DNA from: an uncultured Bacteroidia bacterium
GTDB taxonomy: Bacteria; Bacteroidota; Bacteroidia; Bacteroidales; F082
Direction of reading: 5' to 3'
Length of the DNA stretch: 35,115 nucleotides
Assembly (NCBI GenBank): GCA_902789915.1
Contig: CADAPW010000069.1
Location: 1-35,115, forward strand
Position numbers and translations under genes: made by a program
Part shown: positions 28,214 through 35,115 of the stretch, piece after piece
How the letters are laid out: each line of letters starts with the position of its first letter
How positions within the stretch are numbered: position 1 is the first letter of the stretch
The notes under the pieces: generated by a model
What the model was told of the DNA's origin: nothing
Databases searched by the model: none
What the model saw: only the letters and a program-made list of their open reading frames with translations

Positions 28214-28996
28214 TTAACCATCGGATAAGGAGACATCCTCGTCCATATTGTAAGCCCTGAATTGCAGTTTTTTCGGCTGGTGGATGTCGAGATACATGTC
28301 CTCATATTTCCCCGAACCCCAGTTGCCGACCAATGAAGACTCGACAGTAAGAACCTTTAGTTCGTCCAGAAATGCCGAACGAGGTATGGAATAGGCCCCA
28401 AGGCTCATCAAATGGTTTGTCTCTTGTTGGCAGTCAATGAGTTTAAAACCATGCTCTTCCAAGAATCTATGCAAATGGTAAAATGCTACCTTCGAGGCGT
28501 CGGTGACGGTGTGGAACATCGACTCGCCGAAAAACACCTGTCCGATGGCGAGACCATATAGCCCGCCCACCAATTCTCCCTCTTGATAGGTCTCAAACGA
28601 ATGTGCTATGCCCAACTCATGCAGACGCGTGTAAGCGTCCACCATCTCATCCTGAATCCATGTGCCATCCTGGTCCTTGCGAGGCGTTTCGGCACAATGC
28701 AACATCACCTCGCGGAAGTTGGTGTCGATCCTCATTTCAAATTTTCCTGATCTCAGCGTGCGCCTCAAGGATTTGCTGACTTTCATTTCTCCAGGTCGGA
28801 TGACAAGCCTGGGGTCGAGTGACCACCATAGCAAAGGCTCGTTTTCGCTGTACCATGGGAAGATGCCGTTGGCGTAGGCTACAATGAGACGCTGGGGGGA
28901 GAGGTCGCCGCCAAAAGCAAGCAGCCCTTCCTTATTGGCGCGGTCGGCAGGAGGGAAGAAGCAATCGTCGTCGTTAAGTTGGTACAAAATGTTCAT
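28214..28996 (-). CDS. aat: Leucyl/phenylalanyl-tRNA--protein transferase
   Basis: The product is 260 residues from the ATG at 28996 (MNILYQLNDDDCFFPPADRA). Conserved Aat motifs are present: GLLAFGGDLSPQRLIVAYANGIFPWY, PLLWWSLDPRLV, GTWIQDEMVDAYTRLHELG, HSFETYQEGELVGGLYGLAIG, FFGESMFH and ASKVAFYHL, with LIDCQQETNHLMSLGA. The enzyme adds Leu or Phe to N-terminal Arg or Lys of proteins, marking them for ClpAP under the N-degron pathway. The longer frame starting at 29119 would run through the divergent promoter region and into truA, so I reject that start. It is transcribed divergently from truA. Confidence 0.93.
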   Translation of the reverse strand: MNILYQLNDDDCFFPPADRANKEGLLAFGGDLSPQRLIVAYANGIFPWYSENEPLLWWSLDPRLVIRPGEMKVSKSLRRTLRSGKFEMRIDTNFREVMLHCAETPRKDQDGTWIQDEMVDAYTRLHELGIAHSFETYQEGELVGGLYGLAIGQVFFGESMFHTVTDASKVAFYHLHRFLEEHGFKLIDCQQETNHLMSLGAYSIPRSAFLDELKVLTVESSLVGNWGSGKYEDMYLDIHQPKKLQFRAYNMDEDVSLSDG

Positions 28997-29014
28997 GACC
29001 TTACAAATGGAGCA

Positions 29015-29032
29015 CAAAAATACGTAATTTTG
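29015..29032. promoter_or_regulatory. Back-to-back -7 boxes of aat and truA
   Basis: CAAAAATA (29015-29022) is the -7 box of aat on the minus strand, with TTGA 19 bases upstream of it. TAATTTTG (29025-29032) is a -7 box for truA. The two are separated by two bases in a near-palindrome, CAAAAATACGTAATTTTG, so both polymerases cannot bind at once. Confidence 0.5.
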
Positions 29033-29050
29033 CCCGTCATTATCAAGACG

Positions 29051-29815
29051 ATGCCAAGATATTTCATCCACATGGCCTATAACGGTAGCCGCTATCATGG
29101 TTACCAGATCCAACCGCACTCAAACAGCGTGCAGGAAACGGTGGAACAATGCCTGAGCCTCAAACTCGGACAATCTGTTTCCATCACGGGTTGTGGTCGT
29201 ACCGACACAGGCGTTCATGCAAAGAATTATTATGCCCATTTCGACATTGACGCGGAAATCGGTGATGCCGATACTCTTGCCCATCAGATGAATGCCTTCC
29301 TTCCCGACGACATCGTCATCTATCGCATTTGGCAGGTTGCGCCTGACATGCACGCCCGTTTCGATGCCGTGTCGCGCACCTATCATTATTACATTACACG
29401 CACGAAGAATCCTTTCCACACACAGGATGCCTATTTCCTATACGGCGACTTGGACATCGACAAGATGCAGAATGCTGCCAATGTTCTTTTTGAATATGAG
29501 GATTTTACGAGTTTTTCAAAGGTGCATACCCAGGTGAAGACTAATAATTGTAAAATTATGGAAGCGCGTTGGTTTGAAAAGGAAGGCTTGCTGGTGTTCC
29601 GTATCAAGGCCGACCGTTTCTTGCGCAACATGGTGCGGGCCATTGTAGGCACATTACTGGAGATAGGGAAGGGACGCATGACCTTGGAGGAGTTTCGTGC
29701 CGTTATCGAAAATAGAGACCGCTGCGAAGCTGGCACTTCGGTGCCCGCCCATGCGTTGTTTTTAGAAGAAGTAGAATACTGTAGGGACGCATCGCATGCG
29801 TCCACAAACAATTGA
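29051..29815 (+). CDS. truA: tRNA pseudouridine(38-40) synthase TruA
   Basis: The 254-residue product starts at the ATG at 29051 (MPRYFIHMAYNGSRYHGYQIQ) as in the family. The catalytic Asp lies in TGCGRTDTGVHAKNYYAHFD (about 54). DMHARFDAVSRTYHYYI, FTSFSK and the C-terminal FRIKADRFLRNMVRAIVGTLLEIG with the GRMTLEEF segment follow. TruA isomerises uridines 38-40 in the anticodon stem. The last residues (CRDASHASTNN) are encoded by a palindromic repeat, 29785-29803, so the C terminus has been extended by the element; the catalytic core is unaffected. The next gene starts ten bases downstream. Confidence 0.94.
   Translation: MPRYFIHMAYNGSRYHGYQIQPHSNSVQETVEQCLSLKLGQSVSITGCGRTDTGVHAKNYYAHFDIDAEIGDADTLAHQMNAFLPDDIVIYRIWQVAPDMHARFDAVSRTYHYYITRTKNPFHTQDAYFLYGDLDIDKMQNAANVLFEYEDFTSFSKVHTQVKTNNCKIMEARWFEKEGLLVFRIKADRFLRNMVRAIVGTLLEIGKGRMTLEEFRAVIENRDRCEAGTSVPAHALFLEEVEYCRDASHASTNN
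29785..29803. repeat. Perfect 8-bp palindrome with 3-base loop inside the truA 3' end
   Basis: GGACGCAT and ATGCGTCC flank CGC. The unit GTAGGGACGCATCGCATGCG, which continues into TCC, resembles a dispersed repeat I have seen in Bacteroidetes and other bacteria. Here it is translated as the TruA tail. Confidence 0.6.
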
Positions 29816-29825
29816 AGTTATTTAT

Positions 29826-31175
29826 ATGTTCCAAAAAATCATCCGTTTCTGCGTCAAGCTGGTTCAGAAATACCTGCCTGAACCTTTCATTTTTGCTATT
29901 GTATTGACCCTTTTGGCCTTCATCATCGCCATGCCGGTTTGTCATCAGACACCTATCGAAGTCGTAGAGCATTGGGGCAATGGTGTGTGGTCGCTGCTGG
30001 CTTTTGCCATGCAGATGGCCTTGGTGTTGGTGACAGGTTCGGCCTTGGCGGCGGCGACGCCTATCAAACGGGGCATCAGCGCAATGGCGGGCTTGCCCAA
30101 GACCCCCGCAGGTGCTATTGCCTTGGTGACGGGCATATCGGCCTTGGCCTGCTGGCTCAACTGGGGTTTTGGCCTCATTGTGGGCGTTATCTTCGCGAAA
30201 GAGATCGCCAAGAAGTTGCGTGGCGTGGACTATCGTCTGCTCATCGCCTCGGCCTACAGTGGCTTCGTGGTGTGGCATGCCGGCCTCTCAGGTTCCATCC
30301 CGCTGACGATGGCCACGGAAGGCTCCAATCTTGAAACTGTGACGAAAGGTGCTCTCATGCATCCTATTCCGATAGGACAAACCATCCTTGCGCCACAAAA
30401 CCTCATCATGGTGATGGTCGTCATCGTGGCTATCGTGGTGGTCAATGCGTTGATGCACCCCAAAGGGGAACATGTGGTGACTATCGAACCGTCTCTGTTG
30501 TTCGAGGAAGAAGCAAAAGCAGAGCCAAAGGCCACGACACCCGCCGAAAAGTTGGAAAACAGCCGTGTGCTTTCATGGATTATCTCTTTGTTGGGCTTGT
30601 CATATCTGGTCATCAAGTTGTTCTTCAAAGGGGGTGGCTTCGACTTGGGTGCTGTGATTATGCTGTTCCTGTTTTTGGGTATCATCTTGCACGGCACGCC
30701 ATTGGCCTACGTCAAGGCTTTTGGGAAATCGGTGGGTGGCGCGGCAGGCATCCTGTTGCAGTTCCCATTCTATGCAGGTATCATGGGCATCATCACAGGC
30801 GTAGGAGAGTCGGGTATCTGTTTGGGTGAAATTGTCAGCAATGCTTGCGTATCCATCTCAACGCCAAAGACATATCCTTTGTTTACCTTCTTCTGTGCGG
30901 CCATTCTCAACATGTTTGTGCCTTCAGGTGGTGGTCACTGGGCCATACAAGCACCTATCATGTTTACGGCGGGTGCTGCTTTGGGCGTGGATGCTGGATT
31001 GACAGGTATGGCCATCTCATGGGGTGATGCCTGGACCAACCTGATTCAGCCGTTTTGGGCTTTGCCAGCCTTAGCCATAGCAAAACTGAATGCAAAAGAC
31101 ATCATGGGCTTTTGCATCATCGACTTGTTTGTTACGGGATTGATTATCTGTTCGGGATTGTTGCTCTGGGCATGA
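29826..31175 (+). CDS. atoE: Short-chain fatty acid transporter, AtoE family
   Basis: The 449-residue protein has about 11-12 membrane segments. It begins MFQKIIRFCVKLVQKYLPEPFIFAIVLTLLAF in pieces, a characteristic AtoE start. Conserved motifs include WGNGVWSLLAFAMQM, LACWLNWGFGLIVG, YSGFVVWHAGLSGSIPLT and MFVPSGGGHWAIQAP. A hydrophilic loop (about 210-250, EEEAKAEPKATTPAEK) divides the halves. The family is thought to import short-chain fatty acids such as butyrate or acetoacetate. I use the ATG at 29826, because an upstream start at 29796 falls in the repeat inside truA. The gene is ten bases after truA and converges tightly on the SH3 lipoprotein gene. Confidence 0.88.
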   Translation: MFQKIIRFCVKLVQKYLPEPFIFAIVLTLLAFIIAMPVCHQTPIEVVEHWGNGVWSLLAFAMQMALVLVTGSALAAATPIKRGISAMAGLPKTPAGAIALVTGISALACWLNWGFGLIVGVIFAKEIAKKLRGVDYRLLIASAYSGFVVWHAGLSGSIPLTMATEGSNLETVTKGALMHPIPIGQTILAPQNLIMVMVVIVAIVVVNALMHPKGEHVVTIEPSLLFEEEAKAEPKATTPAEKLENSRVLSWIISLLGLSYLVIKLFFKGGGFDLGAVIMLFLFLGIILHGTPLAYVKAFGKSVGGAAGILLQFPFYAGIMGIITGVGESGICLGEIVSNACVSISTPKTYPLFTFFCAAILNMFVPSGGGHWAIQAPIMFTAGAALGVDAGLTGMAISWGDAWTNLIQPFWALPALAIAKLNAKDIMGFCIIDLFVTGLIICSGLLLWA

Positions 31176-31176
31176 G

Positions 31177-31749
31177 TTAGAACGTGTCCATGCCGTCCCA
31201 TTCCACGAGGTCGTGGCGTACGTAGCCTTCTTTGCCTCTTATCTGGATTTTGTACCATTCCTTAACCTTGCCCAAACAAGGATAAGTATTAGGCACTTCC
31301 CCCTCTTTGCATGTAATCTGGCATAATACAGGGGAATTGGTGTTGGGCTGGGTGCGAACATTGACGTTTTTCCTTAGCGTGTAAACGATGCCTTGGCCAT
31401 TTTTGGCACTGTATTCCACAATTTTATGTCCCAGTTTTGGAACCTCGATGTCGTCATGGACACTGACGGTATAGGAAGTCTGGTTGGTTTGCACATAACG
31501 CCCGACAAGGTTGCCTCTATTATCGACCACCATCTTCATCCTGCTGGCAGAGGCGGCGATGATGGATGGGTCACCCTCGTCCTCCACAACAGGCGTTTTC
31601 TCCACGACAGGTTCGGAAGGCGATACCACTTGTTCGATGCTGTCGGTGGTAGGGGTGACATCGGTCGTTTTTTTGCCTTTGCTGCCGCATGAGTAACAAA
31701 TAAGGCTTGCGACAATTAAAGACATGACTGCAAACAAGTGTTTCTTCAT
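31177..31749 (-). CDS. SH3b-domain lipoprotein
   Basis: The 190-residue protein has a lipoprotein signal (MKKHLFAVMSLIVASLICYSC; Cys about 21) and a Thr/Val/Pro-rich acidic linker (about 25-62). A middle region follows with MKMVVDNRGNLVGRYV and SVHDDIEVPKLGHKIVEYS. The C-terminal SH3b domain (about 118-187) is NVRTQPNTNSPVLCQI with WYKIQIRGKEGYVRHDLVEW. SH3b domains of this kind often bind cell-wall peptide. It is anchored in the inner or outer membrane and faces the periplasm. Specific function is unknown. Its stop codon lies one base from the stop of the convergent atoE gene. Confidence 0.75.
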   Translation of the reverse strand: MKKHLFAVMSLIVASLICYSCGSKGKKTTDVTPTTDSIEQVVSPSEPVVEKTPVVEDEGDPSIIAASASRMKMVVDNRGNLVGRYVQTNQTSYTVSVHDDIEVPKLGHKIVEYSAKNGQGIVYTLRKNVNVRTQPNTNSPVLCQITCKEGEVPNTYPCLGKVKEWYKIQIRGKEGYVRHDLVEWDGMDTF

Positions 31750-31781
31750 GATGATTGTTGTTGGTCGGTTACAATTGTTTT

Positions 31782-31813
31782 ATAAAAAGAGCAAGACCTT
31801 TTCAGCCTTGCTC
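31782..31813 (-). terminator. Terminator of the tRNA gene
   Basis: On the minus strand GAGCAAG and CTTGCTC form a seven-base stem around an 11-base loop, followed by TTTTTAT. It begins nine bases after the end of the tRNA. Confidence 0.85.
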
Positions 31814-31821
31814 TCATTCAG

Positions 31822-31895
31822 TAGCGGGATCGAGAATTGAACTCGAGACCTCCGGGTTATGAATCCGACGCTCTAACCTGCTGAGCTATCCCGCC
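31822..31895 (-). tRNA. tRNA with CAU anticodon (tRNA-Met, elongator type)
   Basis: The 74-base cloverleaf is clear. Acceptor stem GGCGGGA/TCCCGCT has a G-T closing pair and discriminator A. The D arm is GCTC-AGCAGGTTA-GAGC, the anticodon loop TTCATAA with CAT at 34-36, and the T arm TCGAG-TTCAATT-CTCGA. The anticodon stem, TCGGA/CCCGG, has one A-C mismatch next to the loop. CCA is not encoded. The CAU anticodon could also be a tRNA-Ile modified by TilS; the G1-U72 start and overall sequence fit elongator Met better in my judgement. Confidence 0.92.
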
Positions 31896-31940
31896 TCGTT
31901 TCGGGTTGCAAAAGTAGACATTTTTTTGATACGTTCAACA

Positions 31941-31975
31941 AAAAAAGCGGAAAAAATGTTTTTTCCGCTTTTTTG
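31941..31975. terminator. Terminator downstream of the phosphohexomutase gene
   Basis: AAGCGGAAAAAA (31945-31956) pairs perfectly with TTTTTTCCGCTT (31959-31970) around a two-base loop, with T-runs on both strands. It lies 13 bases beyond the stop of the mutase gene and insulates it from the tRNA. Confidence 0.88.
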
Positions 31976-31987
31976 CTTACGTAACGG

Positions 31988-33681
31988 TTATTCCGTCAAC
32001 TCTTTGGCGGCTTGTTCCAGCTTGGTATCCAGCACTTTCATTGCTGTTTCGAGACCTTGGGAGACATCGCCCTTCATGCCAAAATAGAACTTAATCTTCG
32101 GCTCGGTGCCCGAAGGACGGATGGTGATCTTTGAACCGCTCTCGGTGAAGAACTGCAGCACATCGCTCTTAGGTAGTGTGATAGGTGTGACTTTGCCTGT
32201 CAGCAAGTCCTTGGCTTCCTGGAGCTTGTAGTCGCGAATTTCAACCACTTTTTCGCCAGCGATGACGGTGGGCGGGGTGGTACGGAACTTGGCCATCAAA
32301 GCCTTGATTTCCTCGGTGCCACTGATGCCCTTCTTGGTCAACGAGACGAGTTTCTCCTTGAAGAGACCGAACTCTTTGTAGATGTCCATAAGCAGCTGGT
32401 AAGGGGTCTTGCCTTGCTCTGCCGCCCACGCAGTGGCTTCTGCAATCATGCTGGTGGCGATGACGGCATCCTTGTCGCGGACGAAGTCGCCAGCCAGGTA
32501 GCCATAGCTTTCTTCACCGCCGCCGATGAACTGCTTCTTGCCTTCAAGTTCAAGGATTTTGTCGGCGATGTACTTGAAACCGGTCAACACATCGTAACGA
32601 TCCACATTGTACTTCTTGGCCATCTCAAACAGCAGCTCGGTGGTGACGATGGTCTTCACGATGAACTCCTTGCCCGTGAGTTTGCCTAATTCGTTCCAGC
32701 GGGTCAACAGGTAGTAGACGAAGATGCTGGCGGTTTGGTTGCCGTTGAGCAGGATGAACTCGCCCTTGTCGTCTTTCACGGCGATGCCCACGCGGTCGGC
32801 GTCAGGGTCAGTGGCCATGACGAGGTCGGCATTCACCTCTTGGGCTTTCTTCACGGCCAAGGCCATGGCGGCAGGCTCTCGACAATCATCTGTTCCTCAA
32901 CGCAGTAGACATTTTCAAAGCCCTTGCGCTTTAGGATTTCGGGCACCAAGCGACGACCTGTGCCGTGGATGGGCGTGTAAACAATCTTTAGATTTTTGTG
33001 CTTCTTGATGAGATCCAAGGAGAGCGAGAGACCGTACACCTTATTTAAATAGATGTCGTCGAACTTCTCGTCAAGCACGGTGATGAGGTCGGGGTTGCGC
33101 TTGAAGTTGACCATCGACGGGTCGGTGATTTTCTCCACCTCGGCGATGACGTTTTTGTCGTGCGGGCTGACCAGCTGGCCGCCGTCGTTCCAATAGGCCT
33201 TGTAGCCGTTGTATTCCTTGGGGTTGTGAGAGGCGGTCACCATCACGCCGGCATCACATTTCATCTCGCGAACGGCGAACGAAAGCTCTGGGGTGGGGCG
33301 GAGGCTGTCGAAGATGTAGACCTTGATGCCGTTGGCCGACATCACGTCAGCGGTGACGTTGGCGAAGGCGGGGCTGTTGTTGCGGCCGTCGTAGGAGATG
33401 GCGATGCTGAGGTCTTTTTTGTCAGGATGCATCTTTTTGATGTAGTTGGCGAAGCCTTGGGTGGCCATGGCCACGGTGTAGATGTTCATGCGGTTGGTGC
33501 CGGCACCCATGATGCCGCGCAGACCGCCGGTGCCGAACTCGAGGTTGCGGTAGAAACTCTCGGTGAGTTCGTTAGGGTCATTGTCGAGCATGTTTTGCAC
33601 GCTCTTTCTCGTTTCTTCATCGTATTGCTCAGTGAGCCACGATTTTGCTCTTTCGATGATTTTAGGGTCAACGTTGTTCAT
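31988..33681 (-). pseudogene. Phosphoglucomutase/phosphomannomutase family protein; frame broken once
   Basis: The first frame, from the ATG at 33681, has EFGTGGLRGIMGAGTNRMN, the catalytic phosphoserine loop VTASHNPKEYNGYK, and YTPIHGTGRRLVPEILKRKGFENVY up to VEEQMIV. The second frame, from about 32876, continues EPAAMALAVKKAQEVNADLV and has the metal-binding DPDADR, the sugar-binding GGGEESYGYL and the phosphate-binding RPSGTEPKIKFYF. The usual connecting segment like xGxFPTVVSPNPE is missing: about 12-13 residues, or about 37 bases. The enzyme interconverts hexose 1- and 6-phosphates for glycogen and sugar-nucleotide synthesis. The gene follows rfbD by ten bases, giving an operon that could feed glucose-1-phosphate into dTDP-rhamnose synthesis. 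Confidence 0.92.
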
Positions 33682-33691
33682 AATGTTGGTA

Positions 33692-34549
33692 TTAGATGTT
33701 GTTTAATTCTTTAATACACTTGACCAAACTCTCCCTCCACTCTGGTATCTCAATCCCAGCATACTCCTTTATCTTGCTCAAATCCAACACACTGTACGCA
33801 GGTCGTTTTGCCTTAGTGGGATATTGGTCTGTCGATATCGGATTCACCTTGCACTTCTTCTCGCCGATTTCCATGATGGCGGTGGCGAAATCGTACCAGG
33901 TGATTTGCCCTTCGTTAGTGAAGTGGAAGATCTCGTGGACTTCGTTCTTGCCATTCTTTTTGAGTAACGCCATAAGGGCAACCGCTAGGTCGTGCGCCCA
34001 AGTGGGACAGCCCTTTTGGTCGGCCACCACGTTGATTTCGTCTTTCGTGTCGCCCAGCATGAGCATGGTCTTCACGAAGTTCTTTCCGACCGAGGAATAG
34101 AGCCATGCCGTGCGGACAATCATGTAATTGCAGCCACTCTCACGGATGGCGCGTTCGCCGTCGGCCTTGGTACTGCCATACACCGACTGCGGGTTGATGG
34201 GGTCGTCGACCTTGTAAGGTTCGTGTGCGTCGCCCCCAAAGACATAGTCGGTGGAGACATGGATGAGCAGTGCATCATGCCTTTTGCAGGCATCGGCCAG
34301 CACTTTCGGCGCGAAGGTATTGACCAAGGTGGCTAATTGCTGTTCATCCTCGGCTTTGTCCACGGCAGTGTAGGCTGCGCAGTTGATGCAAGCGTCAATC
34401 TGGTTGGTGCCGAAGCATTCCTCCACGGCAGCTTTATTGCAGATGTCAAGCGTGTCGATGTCGGTGAAGAACCATTGGTGTTCCGCACCAGCGATTTTCT
34501 TTAGCTCTGTTCCTAATTGGCCTTTGCAGCCTGTTACTAATATTTTCAT
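33692..34549 (-). CDS. rfbD: dTDP-4-dehydrorhamnose reductase
   Basis: The 285-residue SDR-type enzyme starts MKILVTGCKGQLGTEL with the Rossmann motif GxxGQLG. AYTAVDKAEDE (about 60-70) and the RmlD-typical STDYVFGG, followed by YGSTKADGE with the catalytic Tyr and Lys, are intact, as is RTAWLYSSVGKNFVKTML. It reduces dTDP-4-keto-rhamnose to dTDP-L-rhamnose for O-antigen or capsule. I choose the ATG at 34549; a GTG two codons earlier is possible. It lies between a DUF3078 gene (11 bases upstream) and the phosphohexomutase (ten bases downstream). The other rml genes are not in the window. Confidence 0.92.
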   Translation of the reverse strand: MKILVTGCKGQLGTELKKIAGAEHQWFFTDIDTLDICNKAAVEECFGTNQIDACINCAAYTAVDKAEDEQQLATLVNTFAPKVLADACKRHDALLIHVSTDYVFGGDAHEPYKVDDPINPQSVYGSTKADGERAIRESGCNYMIVRTAWLYSSVGKNFVKTMLMLGDTKDEINVVADQKGCPTWAHDLAVALMALLKKNGKNEVHEIFHFTNEGQITWYDFATAIMEIGEKKCKVNPISTDQYPTKAKRPAYSVLDLSKIKEYAGIEIPEWRESLVKCIKELNNI

Positions 34550-34560
34550 TTTCACTAATT

Positions 34561-35115
34561 TTAAAATCTATGTACAAAAGCGATGCCCAACGATTCCTTG
34601 AATTGTAGCTTGGGCACGTTGTCCACCACAGTCTGCACACCATCAATTTCCTCATACACGGGGAAGGTGGTGTTGTGGTCATATTTCAGGTGGACGAACA
34701 GTATGGTCGTGATGTATTTGGTGATGAGGAAATGGATGGTGTTTTCCCAGTTGACATCGAGGCGCAGCCTATTATCGTTGCGGCGCTCGAAATAGTTGTA
34801 GAAGGTGTTGAGTATCGTCGCATACTTGATGTTTTTGCCAATGGGTTGCTTGTAGTTGATAATGATGTTGGCACCGATGGCAGGAGCGATTCTCTCTCCA
34901 GGTATCCAATTGCCATCCGAGTCGTAATAGCCTTTCATCACGCCGAAAGCGCCTTGGTCTGCCAGCTCTTGGTTCAACACAAAGGTGATTTTTCCTGCCA
35001 ACGGAGCCATGAAGACTTGGAAATGCTCGTTTTTGGTGTTGTATGTATAACCTGCTGAAAGCGTGAGATAGGCGGGTGCGAAGAAGGTGGAGATGACTGT
35101 GGAGTCGTTTGGGTA
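34561..35115 (-). CDS. DUF3078 family outer-membrane-associated protein, 5' end outside window
   Basis: The frame is open from the right edge and stops at 34561, giving the last 184 residues. It begins YPNDSTVISTFFAPAYLTLS, then AGYTYNTKNEHFQVFMAPLAGK and GAFGVMKGYYDSDGN, followed by a series of amphipathic beta strands (NIKYATILNTFYNYF, LRLDVNWENTIHFLITKYITTIL) ending in KESLGIAFVHRF. This pattern matches DUF3078 proteins of Bacteroidetes as I remember them. They are predicted beta-barrels in the outer membrane with unknown function. It lies 11 bases upstream of rfbD and is probably the first visible gene of that operon. Confidence 0.8.
   Translation of the reverse strand, partial: YPNDSTVISTFFAPAYLTLSAGYTYNTKNEHFQVFMAPLAGKITFVLNQELADQGAFGVMKGYYDSDGNWIPGERIAPAIGANIIINYKQPIGKNIKYATILNTFYNYFERRNDNRLRLDVNWENTIHFLITKYITTILFVHLKYDHNTTFPVYEEIDGVQTVVDNVPKLQFKESLGIAFVHRF

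Overview
The window looks like chromosomal DNA of an uncultured gut- or rumen-type member of the Bacteroidales. The evidence is promoters of the Bacteroidetes form (TAnnTTTG-like -7 boxes such as TATCTTTG), no Shine-Dalgarno sequences, and the gene families: DUF3078, a PorT-like barrel, C10 peptidases with a Spi-type prodomain, a secreted GH2 beta-galactosidase, and a TGS-fused nucleoside kinase. There is no CRISPR array, insertion sequence, integrase or rRNA. One tRNA gene, with a CAU anticodon, lies at 31822-31895.

Layout. 1-743: edge-truncated metal exporter. 886-1885: lipoprotein ending in a glycine zipper, overlapping a small two-helix membrane protein. 1886-2513: gene-poor stretch with a strong outward-facing promoter. 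2597-3831: rimM-trmN, translationally coupled. 3837-9625: outer-membrane barrel and two tandem paralogous C10 cysteine proteases. 9734-11802: tex. 12068-14533: HAD phosphatase, membrane protein, nnr. 14703-16031: MATE efflux pump. 16028-17738: a more AT-rich accessory islet with a DUF4268 nuclease-like protein and an orphan protein resembling phage/plasmid polyvalent nuclease domains. 17924-22794: recA, TPR lipoprotein, nucleoside kinase, nadE, thioesterase. 22912-28071: secreted beta-galactosidase and arginine deiminase, convergent on a shared terminator. 28214-31749: aat and truA (divergent), a short-chain fatty acid transporter, an SH3 lipoprotein. 31822-35115: tRNA, phosphohexomutase, rfbD and DUF3078, the last three a probable operon for sugar-nucleotide and envelope synthesis.

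The most striking feature is that seven otherwise well-conserved genes (tex, nnr, recA, the TPR lipoprotein gene, nadE, the beta-galactosidase gene, the phosphohexomutase gene) have broken reading frames at ten junctions. Where the family is known, conserved residues are missing at each junction, so these are small deletions of roughly 16-80 bases and not single-base frameshifts. Nine of the ten have a length of 1 modulo 3. Loss in recA, tex and nadE together is hard to reconcile with a healthy cell, so an assembly artefact is the leading explanation; raw reads would settle it.

A second theme is that many gaps between genes carry palindromic or inverted-repeat elements, of at least six unrelated families. 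Two of them run into the 3' ends of genes and encode the last residues of TruA and of the thioesterase.
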